Shown piece by piece: positions 1 through 10,090 of a DNA stretch of 64,000 nt. Made by a program: the position numbers and the translations under genes. The stretch is taken from the NCBI GenBank assembly GCA_024426085.1, contig CP087974.1:1302001-1366000 (forward strand), in the 5' to 3' direction. The notes under the pieces are model-generated. The model worked only from the letters and a program-made list of their open reading frames with translations. It searched no databases and was not told the origin of the DNA. Numbering within the stretch: the stretch's first letter is position 1; the number at the start of each line of letters is the position of its first letter. This DNA is from Rhizobium sp. RCAM05350. GTDB lineage: Bacteria; Pseudomonadota; Alphaproteobacteria; Rhizobiales; Rhizobiaceae.

Positions 1-1084
1 CGCGATCGCATCCGACAGCTTTTCGGCGGCGAGAATGCCCGACAGCACGGCGTTATGGCTGCCCTTGATGCGCGGCACGTTGACGAAGCCGGCCGAACAG
101 CCGATCAGCGCACCGCCCGGGAAGGTCAGCTTCGGCACCGACTGGTAGCCGCCCTCGGTGATGGCACGGGCGCCATAGGTCAGCCGCTTGCCGCCTTCGA
201 AGGTTCCGCGGATGGCCGGATGCGTCTTGAAGCGCTGGAATTCCTCGAACGGATAGAGATAGGGGTTCTTGTAGTTGAGATGCACGACGAAGCCGACGGC
301 AACCAGATTGTCTTCCAGGTGATAGAGGAACGAACCGCCGCCGGTCTTCATGCCGAGCGGCCAGCCGAACGAATGCTGGACGAGACCCTGCTTGTGGTTC
401 TCCGGCTTCACCTGCCAGAGTTCCTTGATGCCGATGCCGAACTTTTGCGGCTCGCGATCCTTCTGCAGATCGAACTTGGAAATCAACTGCTTGGCGAGCG
501 AACCGCGCACGCCCTCGCCGATCAGCGTGTACTTGCCCAGAAGCTCCATGCCACGGGCAAAGTTCGGACCCGGCTCGCCGTTCTTCTCGACGCCCATGTC
601 GCCGGTGGCAACGCCGATGACGGCGCCTTGATCATTGTAGAGCACTTCGGTCACGGCAAAACCCGGATAGATCTCGACACCGAGCGCTTCGGCCTTTTCG
701 GCCAGCCACCGACAGACCAGACCGAGCGAGACGATATAATTGCCGTGATTGTTCATCAGCGGCGGCATTAAAAAGTTCGGCAGGCGGATCGAACCGGCGG
801 GGCCGAGCAGCAGGAACTGATCGTCCTTGACTTCGGTCTTGAAGGGATGCCCCTCCTCCTCGCGCCAGCCCGGCAGGAGCCGGTCGATGCCGATCGGATC
901 GACGACCGCGCCCGACAGGATATGCGCGCCGACTTCGGCGCCCTTTTCCAGAACGACGACCGACAACTCCGGATTGACCTGCTTCAGACGGATGGCGGCG
1001 GCCAGACCGGCAGGCCCCGCGCCGACGATCACCACGTCGAATTCCATGCTTTTCGCGCTCGGGAAGTTCTTGTCCGTCGGTCAT
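1..1084 (-). CDS. Electron transfer flavoprotein-ubiquinone oxidoreductase (ETF-QO), C-terminus cut by window edge
   Basis: Inner-membrane flavoprotein that passes electrons from reduced electron-transfer flavoprotein to ubiquinone during fatty-acid and amino-acid oxidation. The visible 350 or so residues begin with MTDGQELPERE and then the Rossmann motif VVIVGAGPAGLAAAIRLKQ; later stretches such as LIGEGVRGSLAKQL and GGALIGCSAGFVNVPRIKG match the family. The frame shifts near 1050-1053, where the coding strand reads AAAA; removing one A joins the first twelve codons to the FAD-binding part. Otherwise translation would have to start at 1047. The gene is divergent from the Hsp70-like gene across 373 bases. 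The Fe-S cluster domain lies beyond the window. Confidence 0.9.
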
Positions 1085-1457
1085 CTCGTCATCTCCAGTC
1101 TCGCCCGGCTATTTTGCGCGGTTTTGTTCCCAATTCTTGACCTCCGTCATGGCAAATACAGCCGGACTTGTCGAGCCAGTCTGCGACGGCAGCCAAGCGC
1201 ATTTGCGCATGAGGTCATGCGGCAGGATACAAATATATGACGTGCACGTAAACGTCAAAATTCGAAATATACTGTAGCATCATCTCCCCGATCCTGCCTT
1301 GCTTTGGCCTTCGACCCGTGCGAATACGCGCCCTCCAAATAAACCAAGCCCTCCGCCATCAACCGCATACCGGCTGCCGCAAGGCATTCCTGAGGCGCTG
1401 CGCGCTGGCGAGACGACTTCTGCCGCCTTCCGGCGGACATCCAAGACGGAGACTTCC
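1085..1457. other. Divergent intergenic region
   Basis: This 373-base gap separates the ETF-QO gene (minus) from the Hsp70-like gene (plus) and should hold both promoters. I see one clear structured site (the inverted repeat listed separately at 1238) and no convincing gene. Confidence 0.5.
1238..1257. promoter_or_regulatory. Inverted-repeat operator candidate upstream of ETF-QO
   Basis: The 20-base site reads TGACGTGCACGTAAACGTCA: outer arms TGACGT and ACGTCA frame an inner ACGT-containing palindrome. It lies about 155 bases upstream of the ETF-QO start. MerR-family regulators of branched-chain and fatty-acid catabolism use ACGT-rich palindromes of this kind, so a catabolic regulator is a reasonable guess. 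Only the symmetry is seen directly. Confidence 0.35.
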
Positions 1458-2757
1458 ATGGCCAAGGCACTCGGCTTCGATTTCGGCACGACCAATTCGG
1501 TGCTCGCCGCCTCGCAAGGCGACACGACGCAATCGCTGAGCTTTTCCAGCACGGCCGGCACCACCTGATCTGATGCGCACGGCGCTCTCCTTCATGAAGC
1601 ATGCGAAGCTCGGTGCTGCCGCCGTGACCATCGAGGCGGGGCAGGCGGCGATCCAGCAGTTCATCGACAATCCCGGCGAGGCGCGCTTCCTGCAGTCGAT
1701 CAAGACCTTTGCCGCCAGCCCTCTATTTCAGGGCACGCTGATCTTTGCCCGGCGCAACAGTTTTGAAGACCTGATGCGCGCCTTCCTCACCCGCATTGCC
1801 GACTATGCCGGCGATGGCTGGCAACAGGACTACAAGCGCATCGTCGTCGGCCGCCCGGTGCGCTTTGCCGGCTCGAGCCCGGACGAGAGCCTGGCGCTGG
1901 AGCGTTACGACCGGGCGCTGTCGTCGTTCGATTTTCCGGAAGTCCACTATGTCTACGAGCCGGTGGCGGCGGCCTTCTACTTTGCCCAGAACCTGAAGAA
2001 GGACGCGACCGTGCTGGTTGCCGATTTCGGCGGCGGCACCACCGACTATTCGATCATCCGTTTCGAAAGCCATGCCGGCAAGCTGACCGCGGTTCCGGTC
2101 GGCCATTCCGGCGTCGGCGTCGCCGGCGATCATTTCGATTTCCGCATCATCGACACGGTGGTTTCGCCGCTGATCGGCAAGGGCAGCCAATTCAAGAGCT
2201 TCGACAAGCTGCTCGACGTGCCCTCCAGCTACTATGCCAATTTCGGCCGCTGGAACCAGCTGTCGATCTTCAAGACGCTGAAGGATTTTACCGACCTGAA
2301 GCAATTGGTGCGCTCCGCCGTCGAGCCGGAAAAGCTCGAAGCATTCGTCGATCTCGTCGATCACGACGAGGGCTATCCGCTCTATCAGGCGATCTCGGCC
2401 ACCAAGATGCGGCTGTCGCATGAGGAAGAGACCGAATTCTTCTTCAAGCCGCTGGGCGAAAAGAGCCGCCAGACGGTGCGCCGCAGCGATTTCGAAAGCT
2501 GGATCGCACCGGATCTCGCCCGCATCGAGGAAGCGCTGGACGAAGTCCTTGTCACCACCAACACGCCGCCAGACGGCATCGACAAGGTGTTCTTAACTGG
2601 CGGCACCTCGTTCGTGCCGGCCATCCGCCGCATCTTCGAAGACCGTTTTGCGAGCGACCGCATCGAAAGCGGCGGCGAACTTCTCTCGATCGCCCATGGA
2701 CTGGCGCTGATCGGCGAGCGAGACGACATCGAACGCTGGACAGCGATGGCGGCGTGA
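1458..2757 (+). CDS. Hsp70-family ATPase, YegD-like (one indel)
   Basis: Short Hsp70/actin-fold ATPase without the usual DnaK substrate domain; the cellular role of the YegD-like group is not well defined. The start MAKALGFDFGTTNSVLAASQ carries the phosphate-1 loop, DFGGGTTDYSIIRF the phosphate-2 loop and VFLTGGTSFVPAIRRIF the adenosine motif. The frame breaks at 1566, where an extra T makes a premature TGA; removing it reads through TTDLMRTALSF and gives about 432 residues, the normal size for this group. The next gene follows after 46 bases on the same strand. Confidence 0.85.
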
Positions 2758-2803
2758 GCGGAAGAGGCTTCCCTGCTCGCCTGCGCTTCTGTACAAGCAG
2801 ACC

Positions 2804-3692
2804 ATGATCTCCAGCGACACCATGAGCCCGGCCGAACTTGCCGCCCTTCTGCATTTTCATGCGGAATCAGGGGTAGAATGGCTGCTGGAAGACGAGCCTG
2901 TCGATCGCTTCGCGGAGTTTGCCGAGGCGAAGGCGGCACGCGGCAATGGTGCATCGCAAGCCATGCAGCGGGCGCAAGTCTCCGAGCGCAACGATGCGTC
3001 CAATGCGCCGGTTGCGCGTGAAAACAGCAATCGAGGCACCGGCAAGGCGCCGGCGGCCCCTGTCGCCACGCCGCAAATGGCCATTCCCGACGAGCAGGCG
3101 ATCGCCGAAGCCCGGTTCGCGGCAGAATCCGCCCGGTCCTTTGACGAACTCAAGAGCGCCATGGAGGCCTTTTCCGGTTGCAATCTGCGGAACAGCGCCC
3201 GCAACATGGTGTTTGCCGACGGCAATCCGTCCTCCGGCATTCTCGTCATCGGCCCTGTGCCGAACGGTGACGACGACCGCGAAGGCGTTCCGTTTTCGGG
3301 CAAGCAGGGCCAGATGCTGGAACGCATGCTGGCTGCCATCGGGCTTGACCGGACATCCGTGCTTCTGACCAATGTCATCCCCTGGCGGCCGCCGGGAAAC
3401 CGCCCGCCCTCGCCGCGCGAAACCGATATCTGCCGTCCGTTCATCGAACGCCAGATCGCGCTGGCAGAACCGCGCCACCTGCTGATCCTCGGCAATTTTG
3501 CTGCCCGTTTCTTCTTCGGCGGCAATGAAATGATCCATCATATGCGCGGCGAATGGCGCGACATCCAGGTTGGCGGCAGGAGCATCCCGGCGCTTGCCAC
3601 CCTGCATCCGCAGGACCTCGCCTCAGCCCCGGCCAGCAAGCGCCTTGCCTGGCAGGGATCTCTTGGCCTTTCGCGCCCGGATTCGTGGTTAA
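2804..3692 (+). CDS. Uracil-DNA glycosylase superfamily protein, family 4/5-like (one indel)
   Basis: Probable base-excision-repair glycosylase of the Fe-S UDG group. A variable N-terminal 120 residues is followed by the core: ILVIGPVPNGDDDREGVPFS where family 4 has GEAPG, then TNVIPWRPPGNRPPSP, LILGNFAARFFFGG and ALATLHPQDLASAP. At 3655-3657 GGG should be GG; correction gives LAWQDLLAFRARIRG and a stop at 3692, about 295 residues. Read uncorrected, the ORF runs on to 3883 as unrelated sequence. The GPVPN motif departs from the usual catalytic loop, so activity is uncertain although family membership is secure. Confidence 0.8.
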
Positions 3693-3845
3693 GAGCGTCT
3701 GAACCCGGCGCCTGCCTGAATTGTGAACAACCGATGAAGAAAGCCATGCGGATTGCGCATACCAGCAACGCGATCGCGTCCGTTGCGGAATCGATGCTGC
3801 AGTGCAATATAAAACGACGGGAGGACTGGAATAAGGAATTGAACC

Positions 3846-4022
3846 ATGACGACCCGTTTTCGCCCTCTGCATTCGAGCTTTGAGACGCTCCGCCACGCCG
3901 GCTCTGCCCTGCGCACGCCGTTCAACAGCTTCGGCTCGGCTGCGAACGAACAGATGACCGCCGCAGGCTACGGCCATAAGACACGCCCGGCCCAGATTTT
4001 TTCGGAATTCGTCCAGCGTTGA
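3846..4022 (+). CDS. Small hypothetical protein (58 aa)
   Basis: A short ORF beginning MTTRFRPLHSSFETLRHAG and ending in SEFVQR, with an AAGGA-type ribosome site about 10 bases upstream. It contains no motif that I recognise and no predicted membrane segment. It lies alone between the glycosylase and another tiny ORF on the same strand. Codon use looks like that of its neighbours, but coding status is not proven. Confidence 0.45.
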   Translation: MTTRFRPLHSSFETLRHAGSALRTPFNSFGSAANEQMTAAGYGHKTRPAQIFSEFVQR

Positions 4023-4091
4023 TTTTCAGGCCTGCGCAACTGCGCGTGCCTCCGCTTGGATAACAGATATTTAGACCAAAGGAATCCGATC

Positions 4092-4238
4092 ATGACAGCA
4101 CCCATCCGCTCGCTCCGGGTCCTGCTTGCCGATATCGGCACTGCCGTCCGCGCCTCCGGCGAATACAGCCGCCTGAGCAAGGAAAGCCCGGCTGCCAATG
4201 CCGACCGTCATGCGGTCAGCGCCTTCCTGCCGAAGTAA
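4092..4238 (+). CDS. Small hypothetical protein (48 aa)
   Basis: Short ORF starting MTAPIRSLRVLLADIGTAV and ending in VSAFLPK, preceded by an AAAGGAA ribosome site 6-12 bases from the ATG. The N-terminal half could form an amphipathic helix; no domain is recognised. Its stop codon sits inside an 18-base tandem duplication (4226-4261). An in-frame upstream ATG at 4056 has no comparable ribosome site, so 4092 is preferred. Confidence 0.45.
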   Translation: MTAPIRSLRVLLADIGTAVRASGEYSRLSKESPAANADRHAVSAFLPK

Positions 4239-4261
4239 ATCGGCCTGCCGAAGTAAACCGG
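4226..4261. repeat. 18-base tandem duplication
   Basis: Two adjacent 18-base units (4226-4243 and 4244-4261) differ at one position. The first contains the last codons and stop of the small ORF at 4092-4238, so the duplication repeats the 3' end of that gene. Confidence 0.8.
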
Positions 4262-4479
4262 CAACGTCTGGCCGCACTGCGGCCATATCCCTCTTCTGCG
4301 CCAAGCCTTGTCGCAATCGACAGCGTCAGCAAAACTGGATAGAGCGACACTCGTTCTTTGATTCCAACGGCGGCGTGTCGGGCACCGGTTTTCAAGCGCG
4401 CAATCCGCTCCAACATTTTCAGCGTTCTCCTGAGGCTTGTGCGTCACAGGCAACCGGCGGATCCGCTCCGGGAGCCTTT

Positions 4480-5761
4480 ATGCTGGCCAGCCTCAGATCC
4501 GTGTTCAGCCTGATCCTCTCGACGCTTCTAATGATGATCGGCTTCGGGCTGGCGAGCTATGTGCTGCCGGTGCGCTCGGTTGCCGAGGGCTGGTCGACGC
4601 TGACCATTTCGCTGATCGCCACCGGCTATACGCTGGGCTTTACGATCTCCTGCATTATCACCCCAAAATTCGTCCTGCGCGTCGGCCATGTGCGGGTGTT
4701 TGCCGCTTTGATCACCCTGCTCAGCATTGCCATCCTGATGTGCGGGCTGGTGGTCGACCGGCGGGCATGGATTTTCTTTCGTGCCATTTCCGGGTTTGCG
4801 ATTTCGGGCAGCTACCTGGTCATCGAGAGCTGGCTCAACGAAAGAGTGACCAACGAAAACCGTGGCATGCTGTTCTCGGTCTACCTGATCACCACCATGG
4901 TCGGCACGATCGGCGGCCAGTATCTGGTGCCGCTCGGCGATCCGACCAATTCTGTCGCTGTTCATCCTCTGCGGCGTGCTGTTCTCACTGGCGCTGCTGC
5001 CGACTGCGCTGTCCTCCTCGGCAATGCCCGCCCCGCCGGCCCAGGCGAATTTCGACGTGCCGGGGCTGTTCCGCCGCTCGCCGGTTGCCGTCGTCGGCGC
5101 CTTTCTCGCCGGCGCTATGTCCGGCGCCTGGCTCAATCTAGGCGGTGTTTTTACCCAGAAGATCGGCCTTTCCACCGCCGAGGGCGCGACGCTGCTTGCC
5201 GCCCTGCTCGCCGGCAGCGCCATCTCACAAATCCCCATCGGCCGCGCATCCGACCGGATGGACCGGCGCATCGTCATGGTCGGCTGTGGCATCGTCGGCG
5301 TCATCTCCTGCCTTGCGATGGTCGCCTTGGTCGGCTCCAGTCCGCTGGTGCTCTACGTGATCGCTGCCTTCGTCGGTTCGGTTCTGTTTCCGATATACGC
5401 GCTGAACGTCGCCCACGCCAACGACCTTGCCCGGCCCAACGAATATGTCGAGGTTTCCTCCGGCATGATGATCACCTATGGCATCGGGACGATCTCCGGG
5501 CCGCTGATGGTCGGCCCGGTGATGGACCGGTTCGGTCCCCCGTCGCTGTTCGTGCTACTGGCTATCTATTTCGCGCTTTACGCCGCCTATGCCGCCTGGC
5601 GCATCGCCCAGCGCGGCCATACTGACGGGCTTGTTGCCAAGACCGACTTCCAGGCCAATACCGTGCCGACGCCGGGGACAGAGGCTGTCAACGCCATGAA
5701 CCAGGCGGTGCGCGCCTCCGATCTGATCGAGGACGACACCGCTCCAGCTCAATCATCCTGA
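4480..5761 (+). CDS. MFS transporter (one indel)
   Basis: Major facilitator superfamily permease of about 426 residues with the expected twelve hydrophobic segments, beginning MLASLRSVFSLILSTLLMMI. It shows the superfamily hallmarks GFAISGSYLVIESWLNERV between helices and GRASDRMDRRIVMVGCG in the central cytoplasmic loop. The general shape resembles the YcaD-type subgroup; the substrate cannot be told from sequence. Near 4950 one extra base shifts the frame, and the second half continues from FILCGVLFSLALLPTAL. It converges with the EamA transporter 20 bases downstream. Confidence 0.85.
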
Positions 5762-5781
5762 GCCGAACGCCGAGCCGCCGG

Positions 5782-6720
5782 CTACCCTTGCGGCGTGACG
5801 TGCTTGCGCGCACCTCTGCGCTCGAGACCGAGCTGATGTTCGCGAAAGATGATGAAGATGCCGGCGCCGACGACGATCGCCGTGCCGATCAGCATGATGC
5901 CCGTCGGCACCTCGTCGAACAGGAAATAGCCGATCAGCAACCTGAGCAGGATCGAGGTGTATTCGAACGGTGCAATCGTCGACATATCGGCATAACGGTA
6001 GCTCTGTGTCAGAAGGATCTGGGCAATACCGCCGCAAAAGCCCGCCGCCATCAGAAGCAGAAAGACGTTCAAAGACAACGGCTCCCAGCCGAAGGGCAGC
6101 GTCAGCAGCGAAAAGCAGGAGGCAGACAGCGAGAAATAGAGCACGATGGTGTGTGTGCGCTCTTTGGCAACGAGCTTTCTGACCAGCACCATGGCGATGG
6201 CGCCAAGTGCCGCGGACAACAGCACAGCCAGGGCGCCGAGCGCCTCCTGCGAACCGAAGCCGCCATCGCGCATCAGCGTCAGGCGCGGCCAAGTGATGAT
6301 CATGACGCCAACAAGTCCTATCAGCACGGCCGACCAGCGATAGACCCGGACCGTCTCCTTGAGAAAGACAGCCGCGAAGACGACTGCGAGCAACGGCATG
6401 GCGTAACCGATCGCGATCGCTTCCGGCAGCGGCAGATGCACCAGACCATAAAATCCGAAGCTCATGGCCAGGATGCCGATGAACCCGCGCGCCAGATGGC
6501 CGAAAATATCCTTGGTGTGGAAGGCGGTGCGCAAATGCCCCTTGAAGGCGAGATAACCAAGGATCGGCACCATCGCGAAGGCAGAGCGATAGAAGGTGAT
6601 CTGGCCCGTGGCGATCTCGGTGCCCGCTGCTTTGATCAAGGTCGCCATACACACGAAGATCACAACAGAAAGAACCTTGAGGGAAATACCCTTCATTGGC
6701 TGGGAATATTCGGCATCCAT
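5782..6720 (-). CDS. EamA/DMT-family transporter
   Basis: Drug/metabolite-transporter-superfamily permease with ten predicted membrane helices arranged as two EamA repeats, for example FYRSAFAMVPILGYLAFKG in the first and YTSILLRLLIGYFLFDEVPT in the second. Such proteins export small metabolites; the substrate is unknown. The frame is intact, which is unusual for a gene of this size here. The preferred start is MDAEYSQPMKGISLK at 6720; the ORF is open to 6813, but the extra N-terminal residues look non-conserved. Confidence 0.85.
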   Translation of the reverse strand: MDAEYSQPMKGISLKVLSVVIFVCMATLIKAAGTEIATGQITFYRSAFAMVPILGYLAFKGHLRTAFHTKDIFGHLARGFIGILAMSFGFYGLVHLPLPEAIAIGYAMPLLAVVFAAVFLKETVRVYRWSAVLIGLVGVMIITWPRLTLMRDGGFGSQEALGALAVLLSAALGAIAMVLVRKLVAKERTHTIVLYFSLSASCFSLLTLPFGWEPLSLNVFLLLMAAGFCGGIAQILLTQSYRYADMSTIAPFEYTSILLRLLIGYFLFDEVPTGIMLIGTAIVVGAGIFIIFREHQLGLERRGARKHVTPQG

Positions 6721-6813
6721 GCGATCGTTACTCAACGGATTGACGGCAGCGGGCCGGAAATCGGGGAAAACGACGGGCTGCAAGGAAGATGCGATCGGAG
6801 AATCCGTCGCCAA

Positions 6814-7225
6814 GACCGCGTCACCTTAGCGCGATCTTCGAAAGAGGGATCAATTTTCGTGATGGATGGGGGAAATATTTGATGCGACAGCAGCGATACC
6901 CTAGGCTGAGCCGGCGATATCTGGAAGACATGCTTAACCACATGCTCCACTTTCAGCAGCGGGACAGATGACAAGCCGGAAAATTGCATAAGCTGTACCA
7001 AAAATACGCGACTGGTTTAAATATTGTTAGGGCGAATTTCGTAAGTCTCACGGGCAGACACAGGAACGGGACAGATCAGGGCAGCCGGAACACGGCGAGG
7101 TCCAATGAAAAGAACCGTCTTGCCATCACACCGGAAGCTTCGCATTTTCCCTGCGCAGCCTCTTCACCAAGATAAAGCCTCACCCGGGCGTCCTAACGCG
7201 GCGACCGATGCAAGAGGGACAAACA
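6814..7225. other. Divergent intergenic region upstream of pepN
   Basis: About 410 bases between the EamA transporter (minus) and pepN (plus). It is moderately AT-rich near 7000-7030 and presumably holds both promoters. I see no convincing gene or strong palindrome. Confidence 0.4.
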
Positions 7226-9874
7226 ATGCGGACAGATACGGGCGAGATCATTCATCTGGAAGACTACCGGCCGACGGATTTCGTCCTCGAGAGGGTGGAC
7301 CTAACCTTCGAACTCGATCCCACAGAAACCAAGGTCGAAGCCCGGCTGATCTTCCATCGTCGCGAAGGGGTAAGCGCGGATGCGCCGCTCGTCCTCGATG
7401 GCGACGAATTGAAGATGACCAGCCTGCTGCTCGACCAAGAAGAGATCACTGCTGCGAACTACGATGCTACGGAACACACGCTGACGATCCGCAATCTGCC
7501 GGTAACAGCACCCTTCGAAGTGACGATCACCACGGAGCTGAACCCCGAGGCCAATACCACACTGATGGGCCTTTATCGCACCAGCAATGTCTATTGCACG
7601 CAGTGCGAGGCCGAGGGCTTCCGCCGCATCACCTATTTCCCGGACCGTCCGGACGTGCTTGCCGTCTACACGGTCAACATCATCGCCGACAAGGCGACCG
7701 CACCGCTGCTGCTCTCCAACGGCAACTATCTCGGCGGCGCCGGTATGGGCGACGGCCGGCATTTTGCTGCTTGGTTCGATCCGCATCCGAAACCGAGCTA
7801 TCTTTTTGCCCTCGTCGCCGGTGATCTCGGCATCGTTGAGGATACGTTCACGACGATGTCCGGCCGTGAAGTCGCGCTAAAAATCTATGTCGAGCACGGC
7901 AAAGAGCCGCGCGTCCTATGCGATGGATGCGCTGAAGCGCTCGATGAAGTGGGACGAGGAACGGTTCGGCCGCGAATACGATCTCGACATCTTCATGATC
8001 GTTGCCGTTTCCGACTTCAACATGGGTGCCATGGAGAACAAGGGGCTGAACGTCTTCAACGACAAATACGTTCTCGCCGATCCGGAAACCGCGACCGATG
8101 CCGACTATGCCAATATCGAGGCGATCATCGCGCATGAGTATTTCCACAACTGGACCGGCAACCGCATCACCTGCCGCGACTGGTTCCAGCTTTGCCTGAA
8201 GGAAGGCCTGACGGTTTACCGCGACCACGAGTTTTCGGCCGATCAGCGCTCGCGCACCGTCAAGCGTATCGCCGAAGTCCGGCATCTGAAAGCCGAGCAA
8301 TTTCCGGAGGATGCCGGTCCCGCTCGCGCATCCGGTCCGCCCGACAAAATTCCGCGAGATCAACAACTTCTACACGACGACTGTCTATGAAAAGGGCTCC
8401 GAAGTCACGCGGATGATCGCAACGCTGCTTGGCGCTGATCTCTTCAAGCAGGGCATGGATCTCTATTTCGCCCGTCATGACGGACAGGCCGTGACGATCG
8501 AGGATTTCGTCGCCTGCTTCGCCGAAGTGAGCAAGCGCGACCTCACCCAGTTTTCGCTCTGGTACCACCAAGCGGGTACGCCGCTGGTCAGTGCTTCGAC
8601 GACCTATGACGCAGCCAAACAGACATTGACGCTATCGCTTGAGCAGATGGTGCCGCCGACGCCCGGCCAGAGCACCAAGGAGCCGATGTATATTCCGCTG
8701 CGCATCGGACTTTTGCTGGAGGATGGTTCGGAAGCGACGGTTACCTCCGTCACCGGCGCCGGAAATGACCGGCGACGTGCTGCATCTCGTCGAGCGGAAA
8801 CAAACAGTCGTCCTGGGCGGCATAGTCTCGCGCCCGGTCCTGTCGTTGAACCGCGGTTTCTCGACGCCGATCAACCTGCATTTCGAGCAGACATCCACCG
8901 ACCGTGCTCACATCGCCAAGCATGAGAGCGATCTCTTCGCCCGTTGGCAGGCGTTGAACGATCTCGCGCTCCCCAATCTTGTCGCAGCTGCGGCCAGCGC
9001 CAAGGCAGGCAAGCCTGTGCAGTGCGATGCCGCCTTGATCGACGCCCTGCTTGCAGCGGCCGCCGACAGCGATCTTGAGCCCGCCTTCCGCGCCCAGGCG
9101 CTGGCACTTCCAAGCGAAGCCGACATTGCCCCGCGAAATTGGTGGAAACAACGATCCGGATGCGATCCACGCCGGACGGCAGCAGATCATGGCGGCGATA
9201 GCCAAGGCCGAACGCGATATTTTCGCCAAGCTCGCCGATGAGATGGTCGTCAGCGGTCCGTTCAGCCCCGACGCGGCAAGCGCCGGACGCCGGGCGCTGC
9301 GCAACACCGCGCTTTCCTATCTCGTCTATGCCGAAAACGAGCCGACCCGGGCGGTGGATGCGTTCAAGTCCGCCAATAACATGACGGACCTCAGCCAGGC
9401 CCTGACGATCCTCGCGCACCGGTTCCCGGACTCCACCGAAGCGGCGGATGCCCTTGCCGCGTTCAAGACGCGCTTTGCCGGCAATGCCCTGGTGATCGAC
9501 AAGTGGTTCACCATCCAGGCAACCATCCCAGGCGCTGCAACGCTTGCCCGCGTCACGGCACTGATGGCCGATCCGCTGTTTAACGGCTCCAACCCGAACC
9601 GGGTGCGCGCTCGTCGGCACGTTCGCCTTCTCCAATCCAACCGGCTTCAACCGTGCCGACGGCGAAGGTTATCGCTTCCCTGGCCCGCCAGATTCTCGAC
9701 ATCGATCCGCGCAATCCGCAGCTTGCTGCGCGCATCCTCACCTCGATGCGGTCATGGCGGTCGCTGGAAGATCGGCGCGCAGAGCACGCCCGCAACGCTC
9801 TGCGCGAAATCGCGGCGGCGGCGAAACTGTCAGCCGATGTCAGCGACATCGTCGAACGCATGCTCAAGGGTTAG
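7226..9874 (+). CDS. pepN: Aminopeptidase N, M1 zinc metallopeptidase (six indels)
   Basis: Cytoplasmic aminopeptidase that removes N-terminal residues from peptides. The exopeptidase motif appears as [19 protein letters not shown] and the zinc site as [18 protein letters not shown] (HEXXH, with the distal Glu in [10 protein letters not shown]). The reading frame changes six times: near 7905 (CG lost), 8319-8321 (extra C), 8761 (extra G), 9129-9132 (extra C), about 9608 (CG lost) and 9678 (extra C). Joining the segments gives about 880 residues, the full PepN length, ending IVERMLKG. The start is [16 protein letters not shown], with AGAGGGA upstream. A terminator follows. Confidence 0.92.
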
Positions 9875-9897
9875 GAAATATCAACCGGAAACGAATG

Positions 9898-9923
9898 AAA
9901 AACCCCGCAACTGCGGGGTTTTT
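9898..9923 (+). terminator. Rho-independent terminator of pepN
   Basis: Perfect hairpin with arms AAAACCCCGC and GCGGGGTTTT, a four-base loop and a run of five T residues, starting 23 bases after the pepN stop codon. Confidence 0.9.
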
Positions 9924-9978
9924 CATTTCTGCTGGAGCAACCGCGCCAATAGTGCAATTTCCCCATGACGATAAATGG

Positions 9979-10063
9979 TTAACAAAGTTTTACATTTCCC
10001 TCTGGACAAGGCGAATCACAATTGATTCATTGGGTCAGGTTCGAGCGAGCGGCGCTTCGAATC
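9979..10063 (+). promoter_or_regulatory. Candidate CtrA/CcrM-type control region of the PleC-like kinase
   Basis: The site TTAA-N7-TTAC at 9979-9993 differs by one base from the CtrA consensus TTAA-N7-TTAA. Three GANTC sites, the recognition sequence of the cell-cycle methylase CcrM, follow at 10013, 10024 and 10059, within 51 bases. The kinase starts at 10091. The motifs are seen directly; regulation is inferred. Confidence 0.4.
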
Positions 10064-10090
10064 ACATGAGGATTTACAGATTTGACGAAG

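Noticed and set aside
55..771. Long plus-strand open frame (238 codons) antisense to ETF-QO
   Set aside because: It is a mirror of a high-GC gene in the codon-aligned antisense frame; the opposite strand encodes clear ETF-QO motifs.
5788..6882. 364-codon plus-strand open frame over the EamA transporter, rich in D, R, H and Q
   Set aside because: Its composition is that expected of the antisense of hydrophobic helices; the minus-strand transporter is intact and has family features.
7226..9874. pepN as a decayed pseudogene
   Set aside because: All six breaks are simple run-length or CG-tract changes, the catalytic motifs are intact, and neighbouring essential-type genes show the same error type.
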